From positions 3,000,718 to 3,064,717 of the forward strand of contig OZ017768.1 in the NCBI GenBank assembly GCA_963969345.1: a stretch of 64,000 bases of DNA, written 5' to 3'. Shown here one piece after another: positions 30,673 through 40,529 of this stretch; positions within the stretch are counted from its first letter, which is position 1; each line of letters opens with the position of its first letter. Made by a program: the position numbers and the translations under genes. Below the pieces are notes generated by a model. It saw nothing but the letters and a program-made list of their open reading frames with translations. It was not told the origin of the DNA and did not search any database. The stretch is from Turbatrix aceti. Lineage: Eukaryota > Nematoda > Chromadorea > Rhabditida > Panagrolaimidae.

Positions 30673-33276
30673 ATGACATCACTTCCCGCGTTTGACTTGC
30701 CTAACGTCGTCGAAAACCAGAGTGGTTGGGGTCCGTTGTCGTCTGGCAGCACGATTGACGACTTCAAGACGCTTCCCTTCCAGCAGTTCAACAAATGCGA
30801 CCGTATTGGACGCGTTGTCGATTGGCTCGGCGATAATCGTTACAACAAAAAGTCTGATGGTGAGTTTTTCATATTTTTTTGGTTTCTGGAGTTTTTATTG
30901 AATCGATTTTCAGCCCGATACAACGAACGCATGTACGGCTCTTCTGCCACCGCAGGCAATCAATTCGACTACGTCCACGACAATGAGGACCTCAACTTCC
31001 AGCTTGTTGACACCACTCGGCAACAAAAGCCTCAGCGCTACCGGCAGCGTCCGGTTTACGTGAGTTGTGACATTTTGAGCAACAATTGATTTACTGACTT
31101 GTTGGTTGTTTTTTTGTAGAAGCGCATTTCTATTCGTGAACAAGAACGCCTGGATGCCAAGTTCCCGAACAAGAAGAACCAGCGCAACATGAATCAACTC
31201 CGCGGAGGACGGTTTGTTCGCGGTCGCGGCACCGGTCGAGGACGGCACATGGGTGGTCGCCGCTTTAACGATCGCCAGGCTAATCGCAACCGTCCTGCCA
31301 GCGTGCAGATCAAGTCCAACTGGGAGTTGCTTCAGGACATTGATTTCCCCCGGCTGCAGAAGATGTCGCTGCCCAACATTGAGGGTCAAGACATGTAAGT
31401 TGGTTTTTTAAAATTATTTTTTTGTGTTTTTATTCGTGTTTTTGGCCGATTCTGAGCTGGAGCGGAGCGCGCGCAGAATTTTGAAGGATGATCGGCTTAG
31501 ATCTATTTATGCCCAAAAATTTTGACTTTTTGATTTTTAAACTTGAATTAGAGCGGAGCGAGCGTTAAAAATATTTAAAAAAAAACGCAAAAAGACGTAT
31601 CGTCGGATGCATGGGATCCTTGAAAATTAGGTACTGGCCCTGAGGCTTTTCCATGAAGTAGTCAATGATGGCACGAAGAATGCCCCAGCAATTCTCGACG
31701 TTGAGGTTGAACTTCTGCGCGCATTCCGTTGGTCGGTACTGCTGCGTGCTGAGGATCTCGTGCTGGACGCTGCTTCGAACGTTGACGCGCGAAACGAAGC
31801 CGAAATAAAAAAAATATACTTGTTTTTATGACTTTTTTTACTTCAGCCCCGGTCGCCGATACGGAGAACTTCACTACTACGACAAGACGATCGACAAGGT
31901 CTCAGTCAAGAACCCGACCATGCTTCAGCGCCTTGACGGCGTCTTCTACAGCATCACGACGACCGACGATCCCGTTATCCAAGATCTGGCCAAGGACAAC
32001 GTCGCAAACGTCTTTGCTACCGATATTATCCTTGCGACGCTCATGACAGCGCCCCGGTCGGTCAACAGCTGGGATATTGTGGCGTATCGCGTTGGGGACA
32101 AGCTTTTCTTCGACAAACGCGATTCAGATGGTTTCACGAACCCCATCGACATGATCACGGTCTCGGAAACCGCGCAGGAACCTCCGCCGTTTGAGGGAGG
32201 CAGTCTGAACAACGCCAAGGAACTCGCTACCGAAGCGCTGTTCATCAACCAGAACTTCCGTCGACAGGTGCTCAAAATGGGCGATCCGACGTTCAAGTAT
32301 GAGAACCCGAGTGTTCCGTTCGACGACGGAGAAGATTCGAATGCTGAAATTGCTTACAAGTTAGTTTTTTTCTGCATTTCTGTTTTTGATTTATTTTAAA
32401 AAATTTAAAAAATTGTGCGACGATTTTGTAAATTTAAAAAAATGTTTTTTAACCATATTTAAAAAATAGTATTACAAAAAGTATTTTAAATTTTAAAATC
32501 AAAATTAAAAATAAAAACAAAATTTTTAAATTAACAAATTTTTCAATAATTTTTTTTTTCAAATTTTTTTTACACATTTTTATAGTTTTTTTTTTAAATT
32601 TTTCAGGTTAAAAATAATTTTAAAATTAAGAAAAAAATTTTTGGTGTTTTTTCAAAATTTTTAAAATATTTTTTGCATTTTAAAAATGATTTCAAAAATT
32701 TTTAGGTACCGCAAGTTCAACCTCGGCAAGCTGAACGACACGCCCATCAATCTGGTCGTCCGAACTGAAAACGACGCCGTCCTCAACAGCCCCTCGGGCG
32801 ACGTGCACAAGCTGACGATCAAGGCCTTCAACGAGTGGGACTCGACGACATCCGGCGGCGTCGACTGGCGCTCGAAGCTCGAGAACCAGAAGGGAGCAGT
32901 GCTCGCCACCGAGCTGAAGAACAACAACTGCAAGCTCGCAAAGTGGACGCTCCAGGCGCTCCTCGCCGGCTCCGACTACATCAAGTTCGGCTTCGTCTCG
33001 CGCGTCAACGTTCGAAGCAGCGTCCAGCACGAGATCCTCAGCACGCAGCAGTACCGACCAACGGAATGCGCCCAGAAGTTCAACCTCAACGTCGAGAATT
33101 GCTGGGGCATTCTTCGTGCCATCATTGACTACTTCATGGAAAAGCCTCAGGGCAAGTACCTGATTTTCAAGGATCCCATGCAGTCTACGATTCGTCTCTT
33201 TGCGCTGCCGAGTGACGCTTTTGATTCCACCGACGACGATGATTCGGATTTGGATGACGAAGGCAACGATGACTGA
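30673..33276 (+). CDS. EIF3D: Translation initiation factor eIF3 subunit D
   Basis: Five exons (30673-30859, 30914-31059, 31120-31394, 31847-32359, 32706-33276) give 563 residues, near the family length of about 550. The N terminus ([15 protein letters not shown], then [11 protein letters not shown]) is diagnostic. An Arg/Gly-rich stretch ([20 protein letters not shown]) follows. The cap-binding domain includes [20 protein letters not shown], and [20 protein letters not shown] comes near the end. eIF3d sits on the periphery of eIF3 and can bind the cap of selected mRNAs. The tail is acidic. Intron 3 holds an inverted copy of part of exon 5. The gene lies 204 bp upstream of RPAP2 on the same strand. 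Confidence 0.96.
31586..31804 (-). repeat. Inverted copy of eIF3d exon 5 inside eIF3d intron 3
   Basis: The reverse complement of these 219 bases matches exon 5 at 32986-33204. I count about 9 mismatches and no gaps. Its antisense translation reads [20 protein letters not shown] and on, as in the exon. The copy has no splice sites of its own and lies 42 bases before the intron 3 acceptor. In the unspliced transcript the two segments could pair into a long, nearly perfect duplex with a loop of about 1.2 kb. Confidence 0.93.
32986..33204 (+). repeat. Exonic partner of the eIF3d inverted duplication
   Basis: Coding segment of eIF3d exon 5 matched by the inverted intronic copy at 31586-31804. 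Most of the mismatches fall at codon third positions. Confidence 0.93.
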
Positions 33277-33365
33277 GTTTATCCCCGAAAAATGGGATAT
33301 CTGGGATTTGGTTGGTGTTTTTTTGTGCGTTTGTTTTGTTGTTTTTTTGAGATGGTAATTATTTA

Positions 33366-33371
33366 AATAAA
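33366..33371 (+). terminator. AATAAA signal after eIF3d
   Basis: AATAAA lies 90 bases after the eIF3d stop and 110 bases before the RPAP2 start. This spacing is typical of a gene followed closely by a trans-spliced downstream gene. Confidence 0.5.
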
Positions 33372-33468
33372 CACCGCAAAGTTGTCCTGAGACGAAATTT
33401 GACGTGGTTTTATTCCTCAAATATTTTTTTTACGATCTGGGTTGTGAAAGTTGTTCAGGTTACGACAT

Positions 33469-33480
33469 TTTTTTTCTCAG
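33469..33480 (+). promoter_or_regulatory. Splice acceptor directly before the RPAP2 ATG
   Basis: A T-rich tract ending TTTTTTTTCTCAG abuts the ATG with no intervening base, and the upstream gene ends only 204 bp away. This is the arrangement expected for spliced-leader addition to a downstream operon gene. A conventional 5' UTR intron is the alternative. Confidence 0.5.
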
Positions 33481-36184
33481 ATGTCGAAAGTCAAGCCTTC
33501 GGAGGCGGAAAAGGCGAAGGCCATCGCGATGGCTCAGCGCCTCGCCGAGGAGACCATGCAGCGGGAAATCGAGACAAAGCGGCGCAAGACGGTTCTCGAG
33601 GCGGTTACCGATCTCACGGATCGCGTCGACGAACATCAGCTGATTTCTCTGGTGAGCTGGGGATTTTTTGAAGTAAAAAAAAAACGTCTGAATAGTTTTT
33701 TTTACGAAAAATGGATATTTGCGTTAAAAAAATGTACTTTTCATGGCTTTTTAGGTAAAAAATAAAAAAAAGCGACGTAATTTTTTTCGTTCGCCTAAAA
33801 TATCCAAAAATGTTTCGCCTACGATTTTCTAAATAAAAAAAATTTACTTTTAGGAAAAAAAATTTTGACGTAAAAATCGTGGTTTCTTTTATTTTTCAGT
33901 TTTTTTTGGAAAATTGAAATAAAAAAATGTTTATGTTTTTTTTTGTTTTATATCCCAAAAAAGTGCTTACTGCTTTTTTGGGTCGGCCGGCCTTATTTTC
34001 TACCCAAAATTTGTCCAACAATTTTTTTCAAACTTACATTCGCCAAAAAATCCAGAAAACATCGCGCAGTTGCACTTTTTGGTCCGTTTAACCTTTTTTT
34101 GTTCCAATTTGACTGAAAAACTCCAGCTCAACGTCCTGGACACCGGCTCGTGGGCTGAAGTCATCGAAGAACGGTTTCTGGCTTCGCTCTGTGGCTGGCC
34201 ACTCTGCGGAAACCCCGTCGAACGCCAGCACCGAACTGCTCGCTTCAAACTCGATCGTGTGAATCGCAAAATCTTCGAGGGCTACGCTGACTACGAAAAG
34301 TTCTGCTCACCTGGCTGCGAGAAGTCGAGTGCCTTTGTTGCCAGCCAGCTTCACGAACTTCCGCTGTGGCTTTCCGGCGAGCGTTCAGGTTGGTTTCGAC
34401 TCTTTTTTTTGGGGGTTTTTGGCAATCTGTGAACTTTTTTACCGTTTACGAACGGAATTTAGGCAAAAAATACGAATTGATCCCGCCTCCCGACTGGAAA
34501 CATGCTGGACAGACAGTTTCCAAGCAGGATGCAGATGCGAGTGCCGGTGCCGATGACAAGGCTGACGGCATCGAATTCATCCCGGACAAAATCATCGCTC
34601 AACTCAACGACCTCAGAATCGCCGAAAATGGGGTGTCGAGTGATGAGGAGGAAGGCGAGGGCGAAAACGGCAAAAACAAGGGTGCTGCGGACGGCGAAGA
34701 AGCCGACGATCCGGAGAAAAAGGTAGGCGACTTTTTCCTTACCCCAAAAATGTTCAAATTGATTATAAAACCAATTTTCAGAAATCAGCACTGGAAGACC
34801 GAATTTTCCTGTCCAGCGTCAGATCTTACGTCACCGCAAAGATGCCATCGACTTCGGTCGACGTAACCATGATGGACGGCACTTTGGCCCAAAAAACATT
34901 GGTGCCGGCGAAGGGCAACACTGGATCTTCCAAGCTGGGAAAAAAGAAAACCGCCGTCGTCAAACCCATCCAAATGACCTCCGAGGAAGAAGAGGCCAAA
35001 CTCGCCAAACTTCGTGCCAAGTACGGAAAAAGTGCTCTCGCCGCGCAGCAGACCAAGCAGAAGCCGGCGATCATCGAGCCGAAGCCGTTGATTGTCGGTC
35101 GCCGGCCCGTTCCCGTCAAGCTGGTCGACTTTGACGAACCCTGGAAAGCGGAGGCTGTTCCTGCGGCTTCTAGAATTCTGTAAGTGTTTTTTTCACATGG
35201 GTTAAAAAAAATAAAAAATAAGTAAAAAATAAAAAAAAAACGCAGTGAAAAAAATTTACACGTACAAAAAATACAAACATTTATTTTTATTTTTTTAGAA
35301 AAATTTTGCACTTCGAAGCACAATTTTTAGAATTTTTTTGTAGGATCAAAATTTTGGCACTTTTTTTGCGTTTTTTAATTTTTAAGACCCAAAAAGAAGT
35401 TGCGAAAAAACGCAAATAAAATCGTACTCAAAATAGTAAAAAAAACCGAAAAAAAATTGGAATAAACCTTCATTTTTAAATTTTTTTGCAAGAATCGTGC
35501 ATTTTTTTCAATTTAAAAAATGCCTTTGTTTTTGTTTTATTTTTTATTTTTTTATTTTTTGGGGTTAAAAGTTTTCAGGCTGGGGCAAAATTTTTTTGAA
35601 ATTTTTATGTACAAAATTCGGCAAACAAAAATTTTTGCATTCCTGACCTGCCAAATTTTCTTCCAGCGACTGGGTAACTGACGCAACTCTCAAACTCATG
35701 GCCAAGGTCCGCGAATCCGTGGAAATGAACACCGAGATGCCGCAGTCTGAAATCCAGCTCATCGAGCAGTTCTTCGGCGCCGAACTCGACCCTCGGGAGT
35801 ACGAGCGGAAGAAGAAGGCCGCCGCTGCCGTCAAAGCCGTCGCCCTCCCCATCGTCGACGGCTCGGACAGCGTGCACTTCAAACGGGTCGACATCCTCTC
35901 GACGTGCCTCCGCAAAGCGTGGTCCGAATTTGTCGCGAGGTACGGCGTCACGTTTCCCATCGACGGCGCCAAGGAGATGCTCGCGACCTTTCACCTCACT
36001 CCGCAGAACTGCGTCGTCGATCCAAAAGACGCGAGTGTCATCGTTCCGGGCGTCTTTCACTTGTGGGTTTTTTTTTGACGAGCGATTTTTTGATTTTGTT
36101 GAGGAATACGATTTTCTTTTATTTTTTAGGCTGACGTACTGCAACAAGGATCTCAGACTTCTGCTCACGTCTCGCAAGGATTGA
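33481..36184 (+). CDS. RPAP2: RPAP2/Rtr1-family RNA polymerase II CTD phosphatase and assembly factor
   Basis: Six exons (33481-33651, 34127-34388, 34463-34722, 34782-35179, 35667-36062, 36130-36184) join to 513 residues. The N-terminal domain has the Rtr1-type zinc site. Cys79 and Cys84 are in CGWPLCGNP, Cys117 and Cys121 in KFCSPGCEKSSAF. RPAP2/Rtr1 removes phosphate from Ser5 of the Pol II tail and accompanies Pol II into the nucleus. The middle is acidic and likely disordered. The C-terminal part (LDWVTDATLKLMAKVRESVE onward) is conserved-looking. The last junction uses the donor TT|GTGGGT, which alone keeps the frame LTYCNKDLRLLLTSRKD. Introns 1 and 4 are long and AT-rich. Confidence 0.88.
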
Positions 36185-36284
36185 TCGTAATTTTTAGTTT
36201 TGGATGGGTTTTCATGCGCCATGGGTACAATTTGTTGTGTATAAACACTCGTTGAAACGGTATTGTTGGAGCGAAAACACGTTT

Positions 36285-36600
36285 TTTTTGCGTTTTTGAT
36301 ATCTTTGCGGGGTCTCATAACGAATTCCGGGTTCTACCACGAAATGTTCTGATCCTACAACGAAAAAAGTGGCTTTGTCACAAATGTTACGGTCGTGCAA
36401 CGAAAAACGTGGTTTTAACACGAATGTAAAGGTTTACCGCAAATTCCGCGGTCCTGCCACGAATGTACCCCGTAAAAACCCACGAATGTTTTGATTTTAC
36501 CATGAATATTATGTGTGGTTTTAACACGAATGGTACGATCCTGCAACGAAAATCGTAAAAACGAATTCCGTACCACGAATATGTTTATGATTCCCAAAAC
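36285..36600. repeat. Degenerate tandem repeat, CACGAAWRT units
   Basis: Roughly ten imperfect units of about 20-30 bp alternate an ACCACGAA/AACGAAAA/AACACGAA core with short GGTCCTG, CGGTCCTG or GTGGTTTT spacers. Related sequence (CCGCGGTCTTACCACGAA) forms a hairpin at about 38240-38300. Confidence 0.6.
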
Positions 36601-36652
36601 AGCGTAGTTTACGTCACTTTTCCATCTTTTTTTCCCATCATGACCCCTGCAG

Positions 36653-37067
36653 ATGCGAGATGAGATGACTCCGTGCTTCAAAGCCCTCGTCTATTCCGCA
36701 GTCGTAGGCATCGCCCTCTCAACGACGTACTTTTTCTGCTGGTTTTACGCCAAGGTGAGTCATTCATTTTATCGTAATCGTAATTGTCGTAAATAGCAAA
36801 ATCGTAACGGAACTATGTATATGTGCTGATTGATTTTGTTAACATTTGGTGACGTTCACATTGGTGATGATGTTGTGTATTCATTTTGTGTTATCACTGC
36901 AGCCGTTCATTCCCGAGGACCACTTCCTCCAGGACTTGTTCCCGTCGCAGACTGTCGCTCTCACCGTCATAGTTCTTAGCCTCGTCATTACCGGCATCGC
37001 CAATCTGGTCTACGGATCATGGGAGATCTCGCGTGAACCACTCTGGCGACGGACTAAAGTCGAGTGA
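36653..37067 (+). CDS. DPM2: DPM2-like small two-span membrane protein
   Basis: Exons 36653-36754 and 36903-37067 give 88 residues, matching the 84 or so of DPM2. The layout fits: a first membrane span (residues about 10-32, ending TTYFFCWFYAK), a short loop PFIPEDHFLQDLFP, and a second span (ALTVIVLSLVITGIANLVYG). DPM2 stabilises dolichol-phosphate mannose synthase in the ER membrane and also takes part in GPI synthesis. Similarity is mainly pattern-level, so the name is provisional. A CCCCTGCAG acceptor abuts the ATG. The gene is 468 bp after RPAP2 on the same strand. Confidence 0.6.
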
Positions 37068-37441
37068 TTCATTGATTGATTTCGACGATTTTGAAAACTT
37101 ACGCGTATGTTTATAAATCTCACCACGAATTGAATTTGGGTACGGTGTTCGTTCGATATTCGATGTTGTCAATTGACAAATTCGAATACCGTAATAGGAA
37201 TCACTTATGTTCGGGGGGAAAACAACAATAATTTTATTTTTTAGCCCCGCGTTTTTGGCAATTGATAAACACCTTTACAATTAGAGACATCAATTGATAT
37301 AATATTTTGCGAAGAAAAATGAGTGATATGATTTTTGGTCACCGTAGTTGTCGGCCCGTACACCTGTCATTCGAATAGACAGGAAGGAAAAGGAGAGAGA
37401 CACCGGTAGTTCACAGACACCTGCATAGATTCTTCAACGTG
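37068..37441. other. Intergenic between convergent genes, no gene recognised
   Basis: AT-rich 3' flanks of the DPM2-like gene (+) and the NAAA-like gene (-). No further coding sequence or clear repeat was seen. Confidence 0.4.
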
Positions 37442-40400
37442 CTACAGAAACCAACAGGGATCGTCGCAGCGCTGGATAAACGTCTCGTAGAGGTCCTTGG
37501 CGACGTTCATTACGATAGAATGGATCGTTGTCTGAAAAACGTGAAAAAGTGAGAAAATAAGTTGACGGAAGGGTAAAAAAGAAGTTGAGTTGATAAAAAC
37601 TTTGACATAAGCAACGCAACGCGTTCGGACGTGTCGGAGTTAAAAGCATCAAAAGTTGCGACGCTTTTGATGCTTTTAAGACTAATCTACCATTGAGATA
37701 AGCGAGGCGCCAGATTCCCATAGGCAAAAAAGTCATCAGCAACTGATGTGAAAAAACACCCGCCAATCAAAAAAACGCGAAGCAACAAAAGTGTCGACAA
37801 CTATCGCTAGTGTTGAGGGACTTGAACGTAAAAGTACAACAATAGACTGTAAAAAAACACTTGAGGGGGCGAAGTGATGGGAAACTCGTGGATCAGATGT
37901 CGACACAGGGCTGACGTCTAAAAAAAGGCTTCGACACCAATTCGGACGATGTTCGACATTGTCAAAAAACACGGGTGACTAGGGTCACATGGCGCACCTA
38001 GGCACCTGTTCATGAAAAAAACGCGTGACTAGTATCTTAAAACATGAGAATTCGCCTTTTTAAGGATTTAAAAATACTGCTGACGCATCTCGCGGTGTTC
38101 TGAGTGTTCACGGGTCCTCAGGGCAGCTTGCAGGTGAGCAAACAAACAAGAAACACGTGAAGCGCAGAAAAAATGAAGACATGAATGGTATCGTAGCCAG
38201 GGATGGGCAAACGTTTACGGTCAAAAATAAGCTTCAAGAATTCCGCGGTCTTACCACGAAAAAGCCGCTGGACTCGTTTTTTTCGTGGTAGGACCGCGGA
38301 AAAATGCGTGTTTCTTTTTTTTCAAAATTGTATTCGTTCTCGAAGAGAAAAAATACTGATCGTTCCTCACCTTGTTCAACGTAGTCTTGGAAGACAACAC
38401 AGCCAGTAGACCGGTGCTGTTGACAGTCGCTGACGACAAATTGCTCATACAAGTCTCGCCAGCCAACTGACGATCGTCAATGAAGAGCGGTTGCTTGCCG
38501 GGATCGTAATTAGTCTGTAGCAGCCACCAGACGCCGTTGACGACATCCAGGTCAACTCGATCCGCCGGCTTTTTAGGACTACGGACGACAATAGTTCCCT
38601 CGCCGGAATTCACCCCAGCCAAAACAAAATATCCGCCAACCATCTGTCGAACCTCCGAAACCATTTCCCGGGCTTCAGTGAAGGAAGTTGCCTGTTCGAG
38701 GACTTCACGCTCGGTCCACAGCGCGAAATGGGCTCCGCCAGGTGGCAGGACGTCGCCTACGAGCCAGCGAAGGAGCTCCCGCCAGTTGGATTCGAGTTTC
38801 GCGTTCAGGCTGATCGAGAACGCTCCGGTACGCATGCCGGTCAAAAGACCGGTGTGCCCGGCGAAGGTTGTGCCCCTGTAGAGCAGGTTGCCATCGCGCA
38901 GAAAACGCAGGTTGACGGTGACTTTCTTGAGCACCTCGCTGAGACGCCAGGTGTGCGACTGGGGTTGCCAGAAGATGAGCTGGCCGAAGTCGAGGTTACG
39001 GCCGTGATAGATGCTGCCGTCGATGGATTCGGCTACTATTGAGGTGCAGTAGCGGGAGAGTTCGTCTGGAATGATGCCCAAAATTGATCGTAGGACACTC
39101 CCGACGTATCATTTGGCAATCGCCCCCGCCGGCCCCTTTCACAAAAATTTTTTGACAATGTTTGTGTTTTATCAAATCACATTTGATCGTGCAATTAAGA
39201 AATTAAGTTCCTGATTTGTTACGTACACAACAAATATTTTTTGTACTTTGTCTTTCGTAGAAGGGAGTCAAAGTCCGAAATGTGTAAATCAAGAGATCGG
39301 AAAAGGTGATCTCTTGATTTCTGACAGCAAACATTTTGTAATTTCATCGTGAAATTTTTTGTCAAAAGGTAGATTTTATCATACAGAGAAAAGTTTTTAG
39401 GAAAAAATTCAGTTGCGTAGACAGAATTTAGCAAAATTACGGTGGTCGAAAATCGCGTTTTGCCAATTTTTGGCATGCTGTAAAACTTCTTCATTTCCCA
39501 AGCCAGGGTACATAGTGATCGACGTGATTTTTGATGGAGAATCCGAGAAAAATATAAAAATTATAAGTTTATAACTTTAAAAAATGCCGAAACAAACGTT
39601 GTCTTTGTGACCTTTTTAATGAGATTTTCGGCGTTTTTCAAGGTGATAACCCTATGTTTTTATATTTTTATCGGATTCCCACTCAAAAATCACGTCGATC
39701 AATGTGTACCCCGGCTTTAGAAATGCCGGAGTTTTTTAATTACAAAATGCCAAAAATCGTCAAAAATAGCAAAACCGCGATTTCTCAAATTTTTACCGTA
39801 AAAACTTTTTTGTAAAATTGTTCTTGAAAAACTTTCAAAAAGTTCTTTGTGATACAAAAAAATAACGCCTCGAATTTGATTCTAATTAAATCAATTAAAA
39901 TTAACCTAGGGATCATTGGGCATTGCGCGGGTGCACCGAGCATGTCCGTCTGCCCTGGGTTGCGGTGTTCACGTGAAGGAACACAGCAGATCACATTCCA
40001 GGAAGCATTCGGCTCTTCCGCGCGAGAACGAACGAACGAACGAAGACAAAACAAGTTTCGGGCTGTTTTGATCTTCTCCCCCACAAAGTTTTGCAAAAAC
40101 AGGCAACAACTCACAAAACAAATTCATCATAGTCAGGTCAGCGGTTGAGGCCCCCGTCGCGCGGGCGATGCCATCAATCTCTCGACGGTAGTTTTCGGGG
40201 ATTCTTCTCCGATAGGCCACCTGCATTTGGTGTTCGATCATTCTCACTGCCTGATCACCGGTCAGACTCGAGACAAATTCCTTGACGACAGCGATGACGT
40301 CATTGATGCCCTTGGCGTACGCTTTGCCAACTTTGTAAAAACGAGTTTCCGGGGCCTCGTCCAGGTCGATATCCATCCAGGTGAGAGGGCCAGCGTCCCG

Positions 40401-40529
40401 TGCCGTTAGATTCTGATAAACCGCCTGTTGTTGGTGAACAAGGCACTCCGGAGCAAAGCGACCGGTCGGCACATCCGCGACTATGGTGACGACAAAAAAC
40501 AGGATATACGGTAGGCTTGGTGGCATCAT
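37442..40529 (-). CDS. Acid ceramidase / N-acylethanolamine acid amidase family hydrolase
   Basis: Three exons (40115-40529, 38371-39065, 37442-37531) join in phase to 399 residues. A signal peptide (MMPPSLPYILFFVVTIVADV) opens the protein. The junction between exons 1 and 2 restores NLFYELSRYCTSIVAES, in which Cys145 is the N-terminal nucleophile exposed by self-cleavage in this Ntn-hydrolase family. IYHGRNLDFG, YRGTTFAGHTGLLTGMRTGA, GEGTIVVRSPKKPADRVDLD and VWWLLQTNYDP are strong family motifs. The short last exon supplies TTIHSIVMNVAKD. The enzyme should hydrolyse ceramides or N-acylethanolamines in lysosomes. Sequence alone does not settle ASAH1 versus NAAA. Both introns carry repeats. 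Confidence 0.92.
37640..37679. repeat. Perfect 16-bp hairpin in an NAAA intron
   Basis: TTAAAAGCATCAAAAG (37640-37655) and its exact reverse complement (37664-37679) flank an 8-base loop. The stem is too short for a typical microRNA precursor. Confidence 0.85.
38197..38303. repeat. Inverted repeat with a hAT-like start
   Basis: AGGGATGGGCAAACG at about 38200 resembles the hAT terminal repeats elsewhere in the window. It is followed by an inverted pair: CCGCGGTCTTACCACGAAAAA at about 38241 and TTTTTTCGTGGTAGGACCGCGG at about 38279. No matching right end of a larger element was found, so this may be a fragment. Confidence 0.6.
39429..39815. mobile_element. Second foldback element, in NAAA intron 1
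   Basis: Long imperfect palindrome. GGGTACATAGTGATCGACGT at about 39506 pairs with ACGTCGATCAATGTGTACCC at about 39692, and AGAATCCGAGAAAAATATAA with TATATTTTTATCGGATTCCC. The arms match the inner arms of the 28.1-kb element, so both belong to one family. The outer ends are diverged and no target duplication was identified. Confidence 0.75.

Noticed and set aside
31662..31874. Minus-strand frame in eIF3d intron 3
   Set aside because: It is an off-frame reading of the inverted exon 5 copy, not a separate gene. The copy itself is reported as a repeat.
37640..37679. MicroRNA precursor
   Set aside because: The perfect stem is only 16 bp with an 8-base loop and does not extend outward, too short for a standard precursor.
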